DNA from: Platanthera guangdongensis
Lineage: Eukaryota; Streptophyta; Magnoliopsida; Asparagales; Orchidaceae
Assembly (NCBI GenBank): GCA_039583875.1
Contig: CM077150.1
Location: 174,601,499-174,665,498, forward strand
Length of the DNA: 64,000 bases
Direction of reading: 5' to 3'
Both the position numbers and the translations under genes were made by a program. Numbering within the stretch: the stretch's first letter is position 1; each line of letters opens with the position of its first letter. Under the pieces are notes generated by a model, which was not told the DNA's origin, made no database searches, and was given only the letters and a program-made list of their open reading frames with translations. Below, piece by piece: positions 32,977 through 43,938 of the stretch.

Positions 32977-35280
32977 TGTAACGCCCCGAAACTCAAAGGA
33001 GCGAAGGGGGACGTTTTGGGCCAGTTTGGGTTCTGGCAGCAGGCACACGGCCTGGGACACGGGCGTGTCCCAGGGCGTGTCAAGCGTGTGTCGACACTTA
33101 GCCGCGAAGTCGTCGAGATTTTCTCGACGATTCGCTGAGAATGGGCACACGGCCTGCGACACGGGCGTGTCGCAGGGCGTGTCGACCCGTGTCGACACTT
33201 AGCCGTGAAGTTATCGAGTTTTACTCGACGATTCGTCGAGAATGGGCACACGGCCTGCGACACGGGCGTGTCGCAGGGCGTGTCGACCCGTGTCGACGAT
33301 CGTCCCGGGGAGTCGTCGAGATTCACTCGACGATCGTCGAGACAAGGCACACGGCCTAGGACACGGGCGTGTCCAAGGCCGTGTCATCAAGTCGTCGATC
33401 TTCCCTCGACGAAATGACCCGTGTACACGGCCTGGGGTCCAGGCGTGTCAAGGTGACACGGGTAAGGACACGGGCGTGTCCTAGAACCCGTGCAGTGCTC
33501 GGGTTGAAAATGGGGAAAAAATCATGGGGTACACGGCCGGCTACACGGCCGTGTGAAGTGGAACACAGGCGTGTCAGCTCGAACACGGGCGTGTTCGATA
33601 CTAGTGTGAGGTTCCAGGAGATTCGATTTTGACGGCGAATGCGGCACACGGCCCTGGACACGGGCGTGTGCCAGGCCGTGTTCGGTCCAGATTGGGCATT
33701 TCAGCCCAGAATCAAAGCCGTTCGTTTCCTTAGTTGAGATCCAATGGCTGGGGGTTGTTCCTGAGAGGATGTACCCGTGAGTTGACTTAGAAATCCATCA
33801 ATTTCATACCTTATCATCTCTCCAAGTCCTTGGAGAAAGAGGAGAGCCATTGGAGGAAGAAGAACTAGATTCCGCCATTGGAGGAGCTTCGGAGCTCCGA
33901 ATCGCAAGCCGACTCCGGATCCAAGGAGGCAACGCAAGTGCGGTGATTTCCATCCGATTACTTTTCAATGGCGCCAAAGAGGAACTCAAGGGTAACGATC
34001 CTCATCTTGAGCTCGAATAGCTCTCTTTCTTAGCATAGGAAGTCCGCTCTCGCGAGTTTGCGGAGAGTTGGAGGCGTTCCTTCGGGTAGATATGTAAAGT
34101 CCCCGTTGTTTAGAGTCCGTATGCGAGAACGGACGTAGGCATGATGTGTGAAGCCTACCCGGACATGTTTGTCTGGATCGGTGATGTTGCATTGCATAAG
34201 GCCAGCGAAGACTCCATGCTATTGGTTGTTTTTCGGGTTTTCTATGCGGTAGATTGCAGCAGGGAGCCTTGGGGACTAACCCAAAGGTGCACCCGGAAAA
34301 CTGGGCAGATACGAGATCTTGCCGACTTGGTGGCTTGAGAGCCAACTTGAACATAACGGGGTTATGTGACTTGTGATGGAAATGGGACTCGGTGGAAGTT
34401 TGACCCGCGCAAATGGCTTAAATTGCCGTTGCGATGTGAGCACGGGTTAGATGGAACCGTACCCGTTCTATGTCGTTCGGTTAAAGAGACCTAAAGGCAC
34501 GTGGCACTTACCGTTGGCATAGAGTAGGGTCTTCGGCGGTCAATGGCTTAAATTGTCGTGACCCAGGCCAGGAAGACAAATTGCTCATAGGTTTGGCCGT
34601 CTAAGTGGCGGTGGTGAGTCCGGAATGTTAATGGCTTTAATTGACGTGACATCGACCGGTTCACCGAGAATGTGCCCTGAGTGCACGGGGCGTGTGGCCG
34701 TACGAGCCAACGTCTGTGATGACATGGCTATGGTTATTTATATGGCTCGCTTATGCTAATGAAATGCAGGGAAGGAGCATCGCCGCCCCGAGTTGGGGGC
34801 GGGATCGTTATAATTTGGTCAGCATTGCTGACCGTTGCCTTGTTTTGCCACCGTGCGGTGGTTTGTTGCTTGCAGGTGCAGCTGGACCAAGCGGTCAATA
34901 GCGTGCTAAAGCCTTTTTTGCGAAGCCGGCCCTCGAAGGCCCAAATGGAAATGTTTATTGCTTTATTCATGTATGACCGGCCTGCGTGCCGTGGTTTGTA
35001 AAACATGTAATATTCAAGTGAAACATTTTGTAAGGCCTTAAGGCTTGTTTTGAGTATTTTGTAATAACATTCCTATTTTCGTAGTAGTGGACATTTGTGC
35101 TTGTTGTTGGGTTCTTGTTTACAACCTTTATAAACTTCTTCCGCTAGAATGCTCTGTGTAGGACGTTGAGATTGGTTGGATGGTTTCCATAAGTAACCAC
35201 CCGGTCTGTCTGTGGTATATGGCGTCGGGCCCCGACCGGACCTACTGCTATATGCTATGCGACGGATAGGGGGTGTTACA
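32977..35280 (+). mobile_element. Left LTR of D
   Basis: TGTAACGCCCCGAAACTC to GGGGGTGTTACA, 2,304 bp. It contains four 101-bp tandem units with co-varying palindromes (33,041-33,440), then more ACACGG motifs up to 33,690, and a non-repetitive right part. It differs from the right LTR by roughly 2% by eye. The ORFs inside, on both strands, are translations of the repeats. Confidence 0.9.
33041..33440. repeat. Four 101-bp tandem units with paired palindromes in LTR D
   Basis: Units start at GGCACACGGCCT (about 33,041, 33,143, 33,244 and 33,346). Each has GACACG-GG-CGTGTC with flanking bases that change together (TGGGACACG with CGTGTCCCA; TGCGACACG with CGTGTCGCA), then CGTGTCGAC and a CTCGACGA/TCGTCGAG pair. 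The right LTR repeats the block at 39,859-40,258, and the solo LTR has it around 8,560-8,880. Confidence 0.85.
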
Positions 35281-35294
35281 ATTTGGTATCAGAC
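35281..35294 (+). other. Primer binding site of D (tRNA-iMet type)
   Basis: ATTTGGTATCAGAC immediately follows the LTR end; TGGTATCAGA matches the 3' end of plant initiator tRNA-Met by complement. The leader then runs without a gene to 35,505. Confidence 0.85.
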
Positions 35295-35505
35295 TACTGG
35301 TTTTGGTCGGGCTTAAAGTGAATTCGTGGGCGAATTCTTTTTAAGGGGTGGTGAGCACATTGTGTGCGTCATCGTTATAATGGTAAAAAGAACCCATGAA
35401 TGTCCACTTAGGAATGAAAATACTCGTGTTTGAGGAACCTGCGTGTTCCTATAATTGCTGTTTGCAATTTATTTGGTCGCTTAACGGTGTTTTGTACCAC
35501 TATAG

Positions 35506-36660
35506 GTGACCAGAAGTGGTGTTGGGCCGTCAGAACGCCGAGTTTCTGAGGCTAGTAGTGCACCGGATGTTGCTCCTGCAACACCTCTGTCGGCTGAAAA
35601 TATACGATTGGTGGCTGAAGCGGTGTTGGCCGTGATTAATGCGCAGCCTGGAAGGCAAGCGCAGCAGCCCGCTCCCGTGATGGAGCAAGAACCTCTGCAA
35701 GAGGCTGAGCCGAGGAGGGTGGAGCAAGTGGTTGTAGAACCGGTAGTGCCAAGGAGGGCAACTTAGAGGCAGCTGAAGCATGTAATGAGCTTTAACCCTC
35801 CGTTATTCTCGGGGTTGGGAACCCCATCTCAGGCTGAAGACTGGCTCTCCAGGGTGAAGAGAGTCATGACGGCGACAGAGACGGAGGAGTGGCAAATGAC
35901 CACCATCACTACGTTCCTGCTGGACGGTGAAGCGAGGATGTGGTGGGAAGGATTGGAGCTGCATCATTTGAGAGGTAGACAACTGATAGACGTTCCGATG
36001 GAAGAGTTCTCGGGATTGTTCTTAGCAAGATACCTCCCTTCTACTCAGAGGATTTCGATGGAGAATGAATTTCTGAGGTTGGTTCAGGGTGAGAGGAGCG
36101 TGGATGAATATCTCCACGAGTTTACTCGTCTGAGTCGTTATGCTAGCTCCACCATCATGGATGAGGAGCGCAAGACAAATCGATTTTATGAAGGCTTGAG
36201 GGATGAGTTGAGACTGTTACTGTCGGGGCCGATGACGCAGGGTTTCTTAACCTTGGTCAATACTGCCCGGTCCTTGGAGAAGGACATGAAGAATGTACAA
36301 GCGAAGAAGAGCTTGGGTGAGAAGAAATCTGAGTTCAGAGTGCCGACTACTTCAAAGTCCGGCTATCGGAGGGCTTTCAAGAAGCATAGGACTTCGGGTC
36401 CAGCTCCTTCTGGCGCTTCTGGGGCGACTACGAGTCGGACCCCGTGCGCGTGCTTTACATGTGGAAAGACGGGACATTTCGGCCGTGATTGTTGGAGCGG
36501 ACGTCCTAAGTCCGAGAGAAAGCCGGGAGCTACCTATGAAGAGAAGGGAAAGGCGGTGGAGTCGACCGCATCCCATTATGCTCCGGCCCAACCAAGGGTC
36601 TACAATCTTGGCCAACAGGAGGCCATTAAACAAGCTGATGTGGTGACAGGTACGATTTAA
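35506..36660 (+). CDS. gag of D, with one in-frame stop
   Basis: The frame is open from 35,506 (MTRSGVGPSERRV), stops once at 35,764 (TAG), and runs on from Met 35,785 (MSFNPPLFSG) for 291 codons to the TAA at 36,658. Capsid motifs are NPPLFSGLGTPSQAEDWL, WWEGLEL, FLARYLPSTQR and GERSVDEYLHEFTRLSRYA. A CCHC knuckle, CFTCGKTGHFGRDC, is at about 36,456-36,497. The conserved capsid starts at 35,785, so a downstream start could bypass the stop. The last residues, VVTGTI, read into the intron candidate; if it is spliced, gag runs straight into protease. Confidence 0.85.
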
Positions 36661-36725
36661 TTTATAGCAAGTCAATTTCTTTAAATACTTGTTATGCACA
36701 TGTTACCTTACCACTACTTGTTTAG
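36650..36725 (+). other. Candidate 76-nt GT-AG intron at the gag-pol junction
   Basis: Donor CAG/GTACGA at 36,650 and acceptor TTGTTTAG/GA at 36,725. It is AT-rich between GC-richer exons, with CTTACCACTAC as a possible branch region. The unspliced reading stops at 36,658. Splicing joins Gly codon GG/A and gives VVTG, then [20 protein letters not shown], with 11 residues between VVTG and LFDTGA, the spacing I recall for Del-type elements. The length is 1 modulo 3, which is why gag and pol lie in different frames. Known precedent: Ogre elements (Tat lineage) splice an intron in their coding region; I know of no chromovirus case. No transcript evidence is available here. Confidence 0.6.
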
Positions 36726-39312
36726 GATTTGTATTGATTTATGAAAATCCGGCACGAGCACTCTTCGATACGGGAGCTTCACACTCCTTCTTGTCCGAAG
36801 GATTTATATCACGCATCGGAGTCCCTTCTTCGATGGCGAAGGATAAGTTGGATGTGTTGTTGCCCAATGGGTGTTCGATGCGAGCGGATAGGATCTGCGA
36901 TGTTAAGACTCGTATTGGGGAGCAGGAGTTCGACCTGCGGGCGTCTTTACTTCCGTTAGTGGAGTTCGACGTCATATTTGGCATGGACTGGCTCTCGGAG
37001 CAGCATGCCCATATAGATTGCGGTAGCAAGGAAGTTAAGCTGGGAGCGAGTCGTGAGACGATGTTTACGGGCTTAAAGGGGTCGAGCAAGACGTTGATGT
37101 CTGCTCTTCAGGTGGTGAAGGCGGTTCGTGCTGGAGCAGAACTGTTCTTTACACTAGTGGAGGTTGCAAAGCCGAAGCACGCGTTGGATTGTATTTCAGT
37201 GGTATCGGAATACCCTGATGTGTTCCCCGCAGATCTTCCTAGAGCCCCGCCTCAACGGGAGATAGATTTTACGATCGAGCTAGTGCCAGGTGCAAAGCCT
37301 GTGTCACGATCTCCGTATCGGCTAGCGCCTAAGGAAATGGCGGAGCTGAAAGTTCAACTGCAAGAGTTTTTGGAGCAAGGGTATGTGCGCCCGAGTTCTT
37401 CGCCTTGGAGCGCACCGGTCCTCTTTGTTAAGAAGGAGGACGGAAGCTTGAGGCTATGTATTGATTATCGAGAGTTAAACAAGTTGACGGAGAAGAACAA
37501 GTACCCGATCCCCCGGATTAATGATCTCTTTGATCAGTTAGTCGGGTCGACGGTGTACTCGAAGTTGGATCTCAAGGCTGGGTACTATCAGCTGCGTATA
37601 AGGGAGAGTGATATCCCGAAGACAGCGTTTAGTACGAGATACGGGCATTATGAGTTTACGGTCATGCCGTTTGGGCTGACTAATGCGCCGTCAGTGTTCA
37701 TGGATTTGATGAACAGGACGTTCAGGGAGTACTTGGACCATTTCGTGATCGTCTTCATCGATGATATTTTGGTGTACTCGCAAAGTGAGGAAGATCACTT
37801 CAAGCATCTTCATTTGGTGTTGGAGACGCTAAGGAGAAATCAGTTGTATGCCAAGTTCTCGAAGTGCGAGTTTTGGCTATCCTCAGTAGCGTTCCTCGGG
37901 CATATAGTAAGTGGAGAGGGCATTGCTGTGGATCCGGCGAAGATTGTTGCGATACGGGAGTGGCCTGAGCTTGCTACAGTAGCAGAAGTCCGGAGCTTTT
38001 TGGGGCTTGCCGGCTATTATAGGCGCTTCGTAGAGAACTTCTCGCGGATAGTGTTACCTCTCACTACTTTGACGAGGAAGGAGCATAAGTTCGTTTGGAC
38101 CCCGGAGTGCGCGCGAGCTTTTGAGGAGTTGAAGTTTCGGTTGACCACGACGCCTGTGCTGAGTTCGCCATGTGGGACCGAAGGCTATGAGATATATAGA
38201 GATGCTTCGGGCAGCGGTTTGGGTTGCGTGCTACTGCAGCACGGAAGTGTGATAGCTTATGGCTCGAGACAGCTAAAAGTGCACGAGAGGAATTATCCGG
38301 TCCATGACTTGGAGTTAGCGGCCGTGATTTTTGCCTTGAAGCTGTGGAGACACTATTTGTATGGTGTGAAGATTGATATCTACACCGATCACAAGAGCCT
38401 AAAGTATCTAATTGATCAGAAGGATCTGAATATGCGGCAGCGTAGGTGGATGGAGTTCCTGGGGGACTATACATTCAAGATCCACTACGTGCCTGGAAAA
38501 GGGAATGCGGTTGCGGACGCGTTGAGTCGCCGAGCCCCAGCTCAAGCCAATTGGCTATCGGTGCATGATGAGCGGTTGGTGCGGGAGTTGGAGGCGTTGG
38601 AGGTTGTTTGTGTGGACAGACAATCAAGTGCTGAAGCAGTTCTGAATTGGACTGAAGTCCAATATGACCTGGCTGATCGGATTCGACAGGCTTTGGATAT
38701 GGATGCTCATATGAAGCAGTCCATGATAGAGGCTCTGGATGGGTCAAATTCCCAATTCGTCGTGGAGGACAGATTGCTTTGGAAAGACGGTCGATTGTGC
38801 GTCCCAAGTGTGGGCAATTTACGGGTGGAGTTATTGTACGAGGCACACCATACCAAGTACTCGATTCACCCGGGGAGCACAAAGATGTACCGTGATGTGA
38901 AGAAACTGTTTTGGTGGCCGGGTTTGAAGAAGGATGTGGCACTATACGTAGCGAAGTGCCAAACCTGCGCCTTAGTAAAGGCGGAGTGCCAAAAGCCGGG
39001 AGGATTTCTTAAGTCCTTGCCTATTCCGGAGTGGAAATTTGACGACATCTCTATGGACTTTGTGCACGGTTTGCCAAGGTCGCAAAAGGGAAACGACGCC
39101 ATTTGGGTTGTTGTTGATCGATTTACGAAGGTGTCGCATTTTATTCCGCATAGGAAGGATGATCTGGTGGAGAAGTTGGCAAAGATTTATGTGGATAACA
39201 TAGTGCGGCTTCATGGTGTGCCCCGCAGCATCGTGAGTGACCGAGATGGGCGGTTCACGTCCAATGATTGGAGGCTGGTGCAGCAAATGTTGGGAACAAA
39301 GCTGAAGTTTAG
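36726..39312 (+). pseudogene. pol of D: protease, RT, RNase H, truncated integrase
   Basis: Open without a stop from 36,726 to 39,312 (862 codons). Protease: [10 protein letters not shown] (36,760). [43 protein letters not shown] and the catalytic [10 protein letters not shown] (37,750). RNase [12 protein letters not shown] (38,200), TDHKSLKYL and ADALSRR. Integrase: the HHCC zinc region ending [26 protein letters not shown] (first Asp) and [11 protein letters not shown] (second Asp, 39,235). It breaks off after KLKFS at 39,312, before the catalytic Glu and the C-terminal chromodomain region; the final codons to 39,337 come from outside flank. RT and RNase H active sites look intact. Confidence 0.9.
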
Positions 39313-39794
39313 CAAAGATCCAATTTCTTTGAACTAAAATAATCTCTTTCGTCGACCTGAGCTTCAAGATCTCTGAACAGAAAATTCACTTCCAATCTGA
39401 GCTCCAAGATCATCGAACTGAGATAGTCTTTTCGTCGTGCTGAACTTCTGTGAAGAAATCAAAATTCATTTATCTCTGCTAAGATTTCATCGAGCTCAAC
39501 TCAAAGAAGAAGTTGAGTTCGTCGAGCTAAGATAGGATTTCGTCGAACTCAGCTCAGAGAAATAACTGAGTTCGTCGAACTTCGATCGATGAAAGTCGAG
39601 CTTAGTTCAGCAATCTTCAAATGACTTTTTCTTCTCTTAGAAAACTGCTTTCTCTGGGGGTCTTCTGTCTTCTAAGTCTTCTGAAGGTCAAAACCAATCA
39701 TTCTGGGTATTATGTCTTGACTTAGACTCTGACAAAAACCTATGACCCTAGACTATATAATGTGGGCCAATCTAAGCAATCCTAATAGTGAACC
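39313..39794. repeat. Duplicated outside flank (part of LTR E)
   Basis: 482 bp colinear with 32,495-32,976, about 98-99% identical by eye (for example GACCTGAG for GACCAGAG, TTCGATCG for TTCTATCG). It ends in the same GAACC directly before the LTR. It belongs to the host LTR E and should not lie inside D. The joint at 39,312/313 shares only a few bases (CAAAGATCC side). Confidence 0.9.
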
Positions 39795-42099
39795 TGTAAC
39801 GCCCCGAAACTCAAAGGAGCGAAGGGGGACGTTTTGGGCCAGTTTGGGTTCTGGCAGCAGGCACATGGCCTGGGACACGGGCGTGTCCCAGGGCGTGTCA
39901 AGCGTGTGTCGACACTTAGCCGCGAAGTCGTCGAGATTTTCTCGACGATTCGCTGAGAATGGGCACACGGCCTGCGACACGGGCGTGTCGCAGGGCGTGT
40001 CGACCCGTATCGACACTTAGCCGTGAAGTTGTCGAGTTTTACTCGACGATTCGTCGAGAATGGGCACACGGCCTGCGACACGGGCGTGTCGCAGGGCGTG
40101 TCGACCCGTGTCGACGATCGTCCCGGGGAGTCGTCGAGATTCACACGACGATCGTCGAGACAAGGCACACGGCCTAGGACACGGGCGTGTCCAAGGCCGT
40201 GTCATCAAGTCGTCGATCTTCCCTCGACGAAATGTCCCGTGTACACGGCCTGGGGTCCAGGCGTGTCAAGGTGACACGGGTAAGGACACGGGCATGTCCT
40301 AGAACCCGTGCAGTGCTCGGGTTGAAAATGGGGAAAAAATCATGGGGTACACGGCCGGCTACACGGCCATATGAAGTGGAACACGGGCGTGTCAGCTCGA
40401 ACACGGGCGTGTTCGATACCCGTGTGAGGTTCCAGGAGATTCGATTTTGACGGCGAATGCACCACACGGCCCTGGACACGGGCGTGTGCCAGGCCGTGTT
40501 CGGTCCAGATTGGGCATTTTAGCCCCGAATCAAAGCTGTTCGTTTCCTTAGGTTGAGATCCAACGGCTGGGGGTTATTCCTGAGAGGATATACCCGTGAG
40601 TTGACTTAGAAATCCATCACTTTCATACATTATCATCTCTCCAAGTCCTTGGAGAAAGAGGAGAGCCATTGGAGGAAGAAGAACTAGATTCCGCCATTGG
40701 AGGAGCTTCGGAGCTCCGAATCGCAAGCCGACTCCGGATCCACGGAGGCAACGCAAGTGCGGTGATTTCCATCCGATTACTTTTCAATGGCACCAAAGAG
40801 GAACTCAAGGGTAACGATCCTCATCTTGAGCACGAATAGCTCTCTTTCTTAGCATAGGAAGCCCGCTCTCGCGAGTTTGCGGAGAGTTGGAGGCGTTCCT
40901 TCGGGTAGATATGTAAAGTCCCCGTTGTTTAGAGTCCGTATGCGAGAACGGACGTAGGCATGATGTGTGAAGCCTACCCGGACATGTTAGTCTGGATCGG
41001 TGATGTTGCATTGCATAAGGCCGGAGAAGACTCCGTGCTATTGGTTGTTTTTCGGGTTTTCTACGCGGTAGATTGCAGCAGGGAGCCTTGGGGACTAACC
41101 CAAAGGTGCACCCGGAAAACTGTGCGGATACGAGATCTTGCCGACTTGGTGGCTTGAGAGCCAACTTGAACATAACAGGGTTATGTGACTTGTGATGGAA
41201 ATGGGACTCGGTGGAAGTTTGACCCGCGCAAATGGCTTAAATTGCCGTTGCGATGTGAGCACGGGTTAGATGGAACCGTACCCGTTATATGTCGTTCGGT
41301 TAAAGAGACCTAAAGGCACGTGGCACTTACCGTTGGCATAGAGTAGGGTCTTCGGCGGTCAATGGCTTAAATTGTCGTGACCCAGGCAAGGAAGACAAAT
41401 TGCTCATAGGTTTGGCCGTCTAAGTGGCGGTGGTGAGTCCGGAATGTTAATGGCTTTAATTGACGTGACATCGACCGGTTCACCGAGAATATGCCATGAG
41501 TGCACGGGGCGTGTGGCCGTACGAGCCAACGTCTGTGATGACATGGCTATTGTTATTTATATGGCTCGCTTATACTAATGAAATGCAGGGAAGGAGCATC
41601 GCCGCCCCGAGTTGGGGGCGGGATAGTTATAATTTGGTCAGCATTGCTGACCGTTGCCTTGTTTTGCCACCGTGCGGTGGTTTGTTGCTTGCAGGTGCAG
41701 CTGGACCAAGCGGTCAATAGCGGGCTAAAGCCCTTTTTGCGAAGCCGGCCCTCGAAGGCCCAAATGGAAATGTTTATTGCTTTTTTCATGTATGACCGGC
41801 CTGCGTGCCGTGGTTTGTAAAACATGTAATATTCAAGTGAAATATTTTGTAAGGCCTTAAGGCTTGTTTTGAGTATTTTGTAATAACATTCCTATTTTCG
41901 TAGTAGTGGACATTCGTGTTTGTTGCTGGGTTCTTGTTTACAACCTTTATAAACTGCTTCCGCTAGAATGCTCTGTGTAGGACGTTGAGATTGGTTGGAT
42001 GGTTTCCATAAGTAACCACCCGGTCTGTCTGTGGTATATGGCGTCGGGCCCCGACCGGACCTACTGCAATATGCTATGCGACGGATAGGGGGTGTTACA
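39795..42099 (+). mobile_element. Right LTR of D
   Basis: 2,305 bp, TGTAACGCC to GTGTTACA, followed by the TSD GAACC and the remaining 38 bp of LTR E (42,105-42,142). It carries the same 101-bp units (39,859-40,258). No polypurine tract precedes it, because the internal 3' end is missing. Confidence 0.9.
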
Positions 42100-42147
42100 G
42101 AACCTAGGCCAAATCTACCCTAAAACAAGTGGGGTTACAACACATTC

Positions 42148-42998
42148 CTCCGTCCACACAAACTTTTTTTCCCCCGAAGCGTTTCGAAGAAGAGTGAACA
42201 CTTCTCCCCGGCATGAGAGAGAAATCGACTTAGTCTGGCCAACTTACCCGTCAAGCACTGAACCTCCTTGGCATTGCGAAGCGATTCCAATTCCACGATG
42301 GCCTTCACCTTGTTCGGGTTAGTCTCGACCCCTGCCTGGGTTAGAAGGTGTCTGAGGAACTTGCCTCGACTTGCCTCGAAGACACACTTCGGGGGGTTTA
42401 GCCTTATCTTGAAATTTCACAGGGTCGCGAACATCTCCTCCAAGTCAAGTAGGTGTGAACCCGCATCCCTACTCTTTACCATGAGTTAATATACATAGAC
42501 CTCCATGTTCTTACCCCTCTGATTTTTAAACAACCGATCCATCATTCGCTGGAACGTAGCCCCCGCATTATTTAGCCCAATGGGCATAATTTTATAACTG
42601 AAGCATCCCTCCCTTATGATGAAGGAGACATCCTTGACGTCGGGGGATGCATGCAGATCTGGTGATAACCTAAAAAAGTATCCAAAAACCTCATAATAGA
42701 AAAACCTTCACGTCGATCCGAGGCCGGGGTAGCAATCCTTAGGGCATGATTTATTCAATAAAGAGAAATCTACACATATGCGCCACTTCCCATCACCCTT
42801 CTTTACCATTACCACTTTGGAGATCCAGCCTAGGTATTGGATCTCCGAGATGAAACATGCATCGAGAATCTTCTTAACCTCCTTGCGGATGGAATCCTCT
42901 AGCTTGGTGGTGATGGTTCTCATCTTCTGGCGAATGAGACGTGTCTTGGGATCTACGTTCAGAAGTTGGCAAGCCACATCCACATCGATGCCCGGCAT
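42148..42998 (-). pseudogene. Reverse transcriptase of the minus-strand Tat element
   Basis: MVKKGDGKWRICVDFSLLNK and SCPKDCYP (about 42,790-42,730), then after frameshifts IREGCFSYKIMPIGLNNAGA and FQRMMDRLFK (about 42,620-42,520). The catalytic box is destroyed: MEVYVY then a stop, LMVKS (42,480-42,510), where the family has two aspartates. The thumb and start of RNase H follow down to 42,148 and resume at 31,343 beyond the solo LTR. N-terminal context is RQKMRTITTKLEDSI. Confidence 0.8.
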
Positions 42999-43542
42999 AT
43001 CCGCCGCGCTCAGGTAAAAATGTCAACATTCTTTTGGATGCACTCTGTATCCTTGCCTTGTCCTCTTGGCGCAAGCCTCTGCTGACCCTTACCCTCTCCG
43101 TATTTCCTGCCCTTCTGATGACCCCCATCTCCACGACTTCCTCTGCCAGATCTAGCTGCGATTTCTCCCTACCGGTTCTTTCCTCCTCTTCTCCCAACTC
43201 CTCATCACCTTCTACCGCCTCAACCTCCATCGCCTCCAATAATCCTTCCCCAGATAACTCCACTTCTTCACCCCTCTAGGTCTCTCCCCTAGCTTCTCCC
43301 TCTACCCCTTACTCCCTCACAGTCTGGCCTCCAATGTCACCTAGGCTCAATGATCCTCTTTCCACAACCTCCTCTTCAGTCTTCTTTCCAGCCTCACCTA
43401 GGCTCACTGCTCCTTCCCCCGCAACTTCCTCCTCCCTCGCCATCTCCTTCTCCAGCTCCTCTGCCTCCGCCATCTAGGAAATGGTATTGACGGCAGTTAC
43501 GTATCACTGCCTCGCCACCTTTGGATCCCCCTTAATCGTAAC
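42999..43542 (-). other. Protease-RT connector of the minus-strand Tat element
   Basis: Low-complexity Glu-rich readings (for example EVEAVEGDEELGEEEE near 43,210 and AEELEKEMAREEE near 43,450) in more than one frame. There is no recognised domain. In the Ogre branch of Tat elements an intron occupies this interval, but no splice sites could be chosen here with confidence. Confidence 0.45.
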
Positions 43543-43938
43543 CTACACTCCTCCACTGCTAAACTTTAGGAACTGATGAAACGGGGAGGGGACGCAATGA
43601 AAGGTGTTGATAAGAGGTCGCCCAAAGATTGTGTTATAGCTGCTCGGAGCCTCAACGATGAAGAACCGACAGTTCCTCGACACCCCCCCCCCAATGTCAC
43701 ATGCAGCCCCACCCCTCCTACAACTTCCTTCCGCTCCACCGAGAATCCCATACAATAGTCCATCCAAGGCTAGAACTCTTCGAGCCTCCACCTTCATCTC
43801 GTCAAAGGCCTTCTTGAAGATTACATTCACGGAGCTCCCGTTGTCTACCAGAATCCTGGAGACCGTGAAATTCTCTACCCTCGTCTGGATCACCAATGCA
43901 TCACAAAATGGGTCTTCGTAGTCGGGCATGTCCTTCAT
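43543..43938 (-). pseudogene. Protease of the minus-strand Tat element
   Basis: 131 codons open from MKDMPDYEDPFCDALVI. The active-site motif is ILVDNGSSVNVIF, with N for the usual T or S of D-T/S-G. The C-terminal SYNTIFGRPLI is the expected second conserved block. The middle is repetitive (GGAEGSCRRGGAACDIGGG). Confidence 0.75.

Larger units (their letters stand above)
32977..42099 (+). mobile_element. Chromovirus element D (Del/Tekay-type Gypsy), rearranged
   Basis: LTR (32,977-35,280), primer site, gag, intron candidate, pol cut in integrase at 39,312, a 482-bp duplicated outside flank (39,313-39,794), then a second LTR (39,795-42,099). The outer flanks share the TSD GAACC (32,972-32,976 and 42,100-42,104); the same GAACC with its upstream flank also precedes the second LTR. 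Pol has no internal stop for 862 codons, making D the youngest-looking element here. The order of gag and pol domains and the protein motifs place it with Del/Tekay chromoviruses; the chromodomain itself would lie in the missing part. Confidence 0.88.
31344..42142 (-). mobile_element. Solo Sirevirus-type LTR E, split by chromovirus D
   Basis: Left part 31,344-32,976, right part 42,100-42,142. It begins TGAATGTAAGAGATAG, has the CTCTAGAGG...G-run signature (14 G, 31,381-31,394), the TATA block (about 31,533-31,590 region, minus strand) and TTCGTCGA repeats (32,515-32,790), and ends GGTTACAACA. A perfect 5-bp TSD, CATTC, flanks it (31,339-31,343 and 42,143-42,147). There is no internal region, so it is a solo LTR of about 1.67 kb. 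Its sense strand is minus. It landed in the RT-RNase H region of the minus-strand Tat element. Confidence 0.85.

Noticed and set aside
34692..35006. ORFs in the right part of the Del LTR (also 41,496-41,825 and 7,185-7,462)
   Set aside because: They recur in every LTR copy on both strands, differ by frameshifts, and have no start context or domain.
39795..42099. Reading D as an ordinary element with 5' and 3' LTRs
   Set aside because: The second LTR is preceded by 482 bp of outside flank and a GAACC copy, with no polypurine tract and no integrase end.
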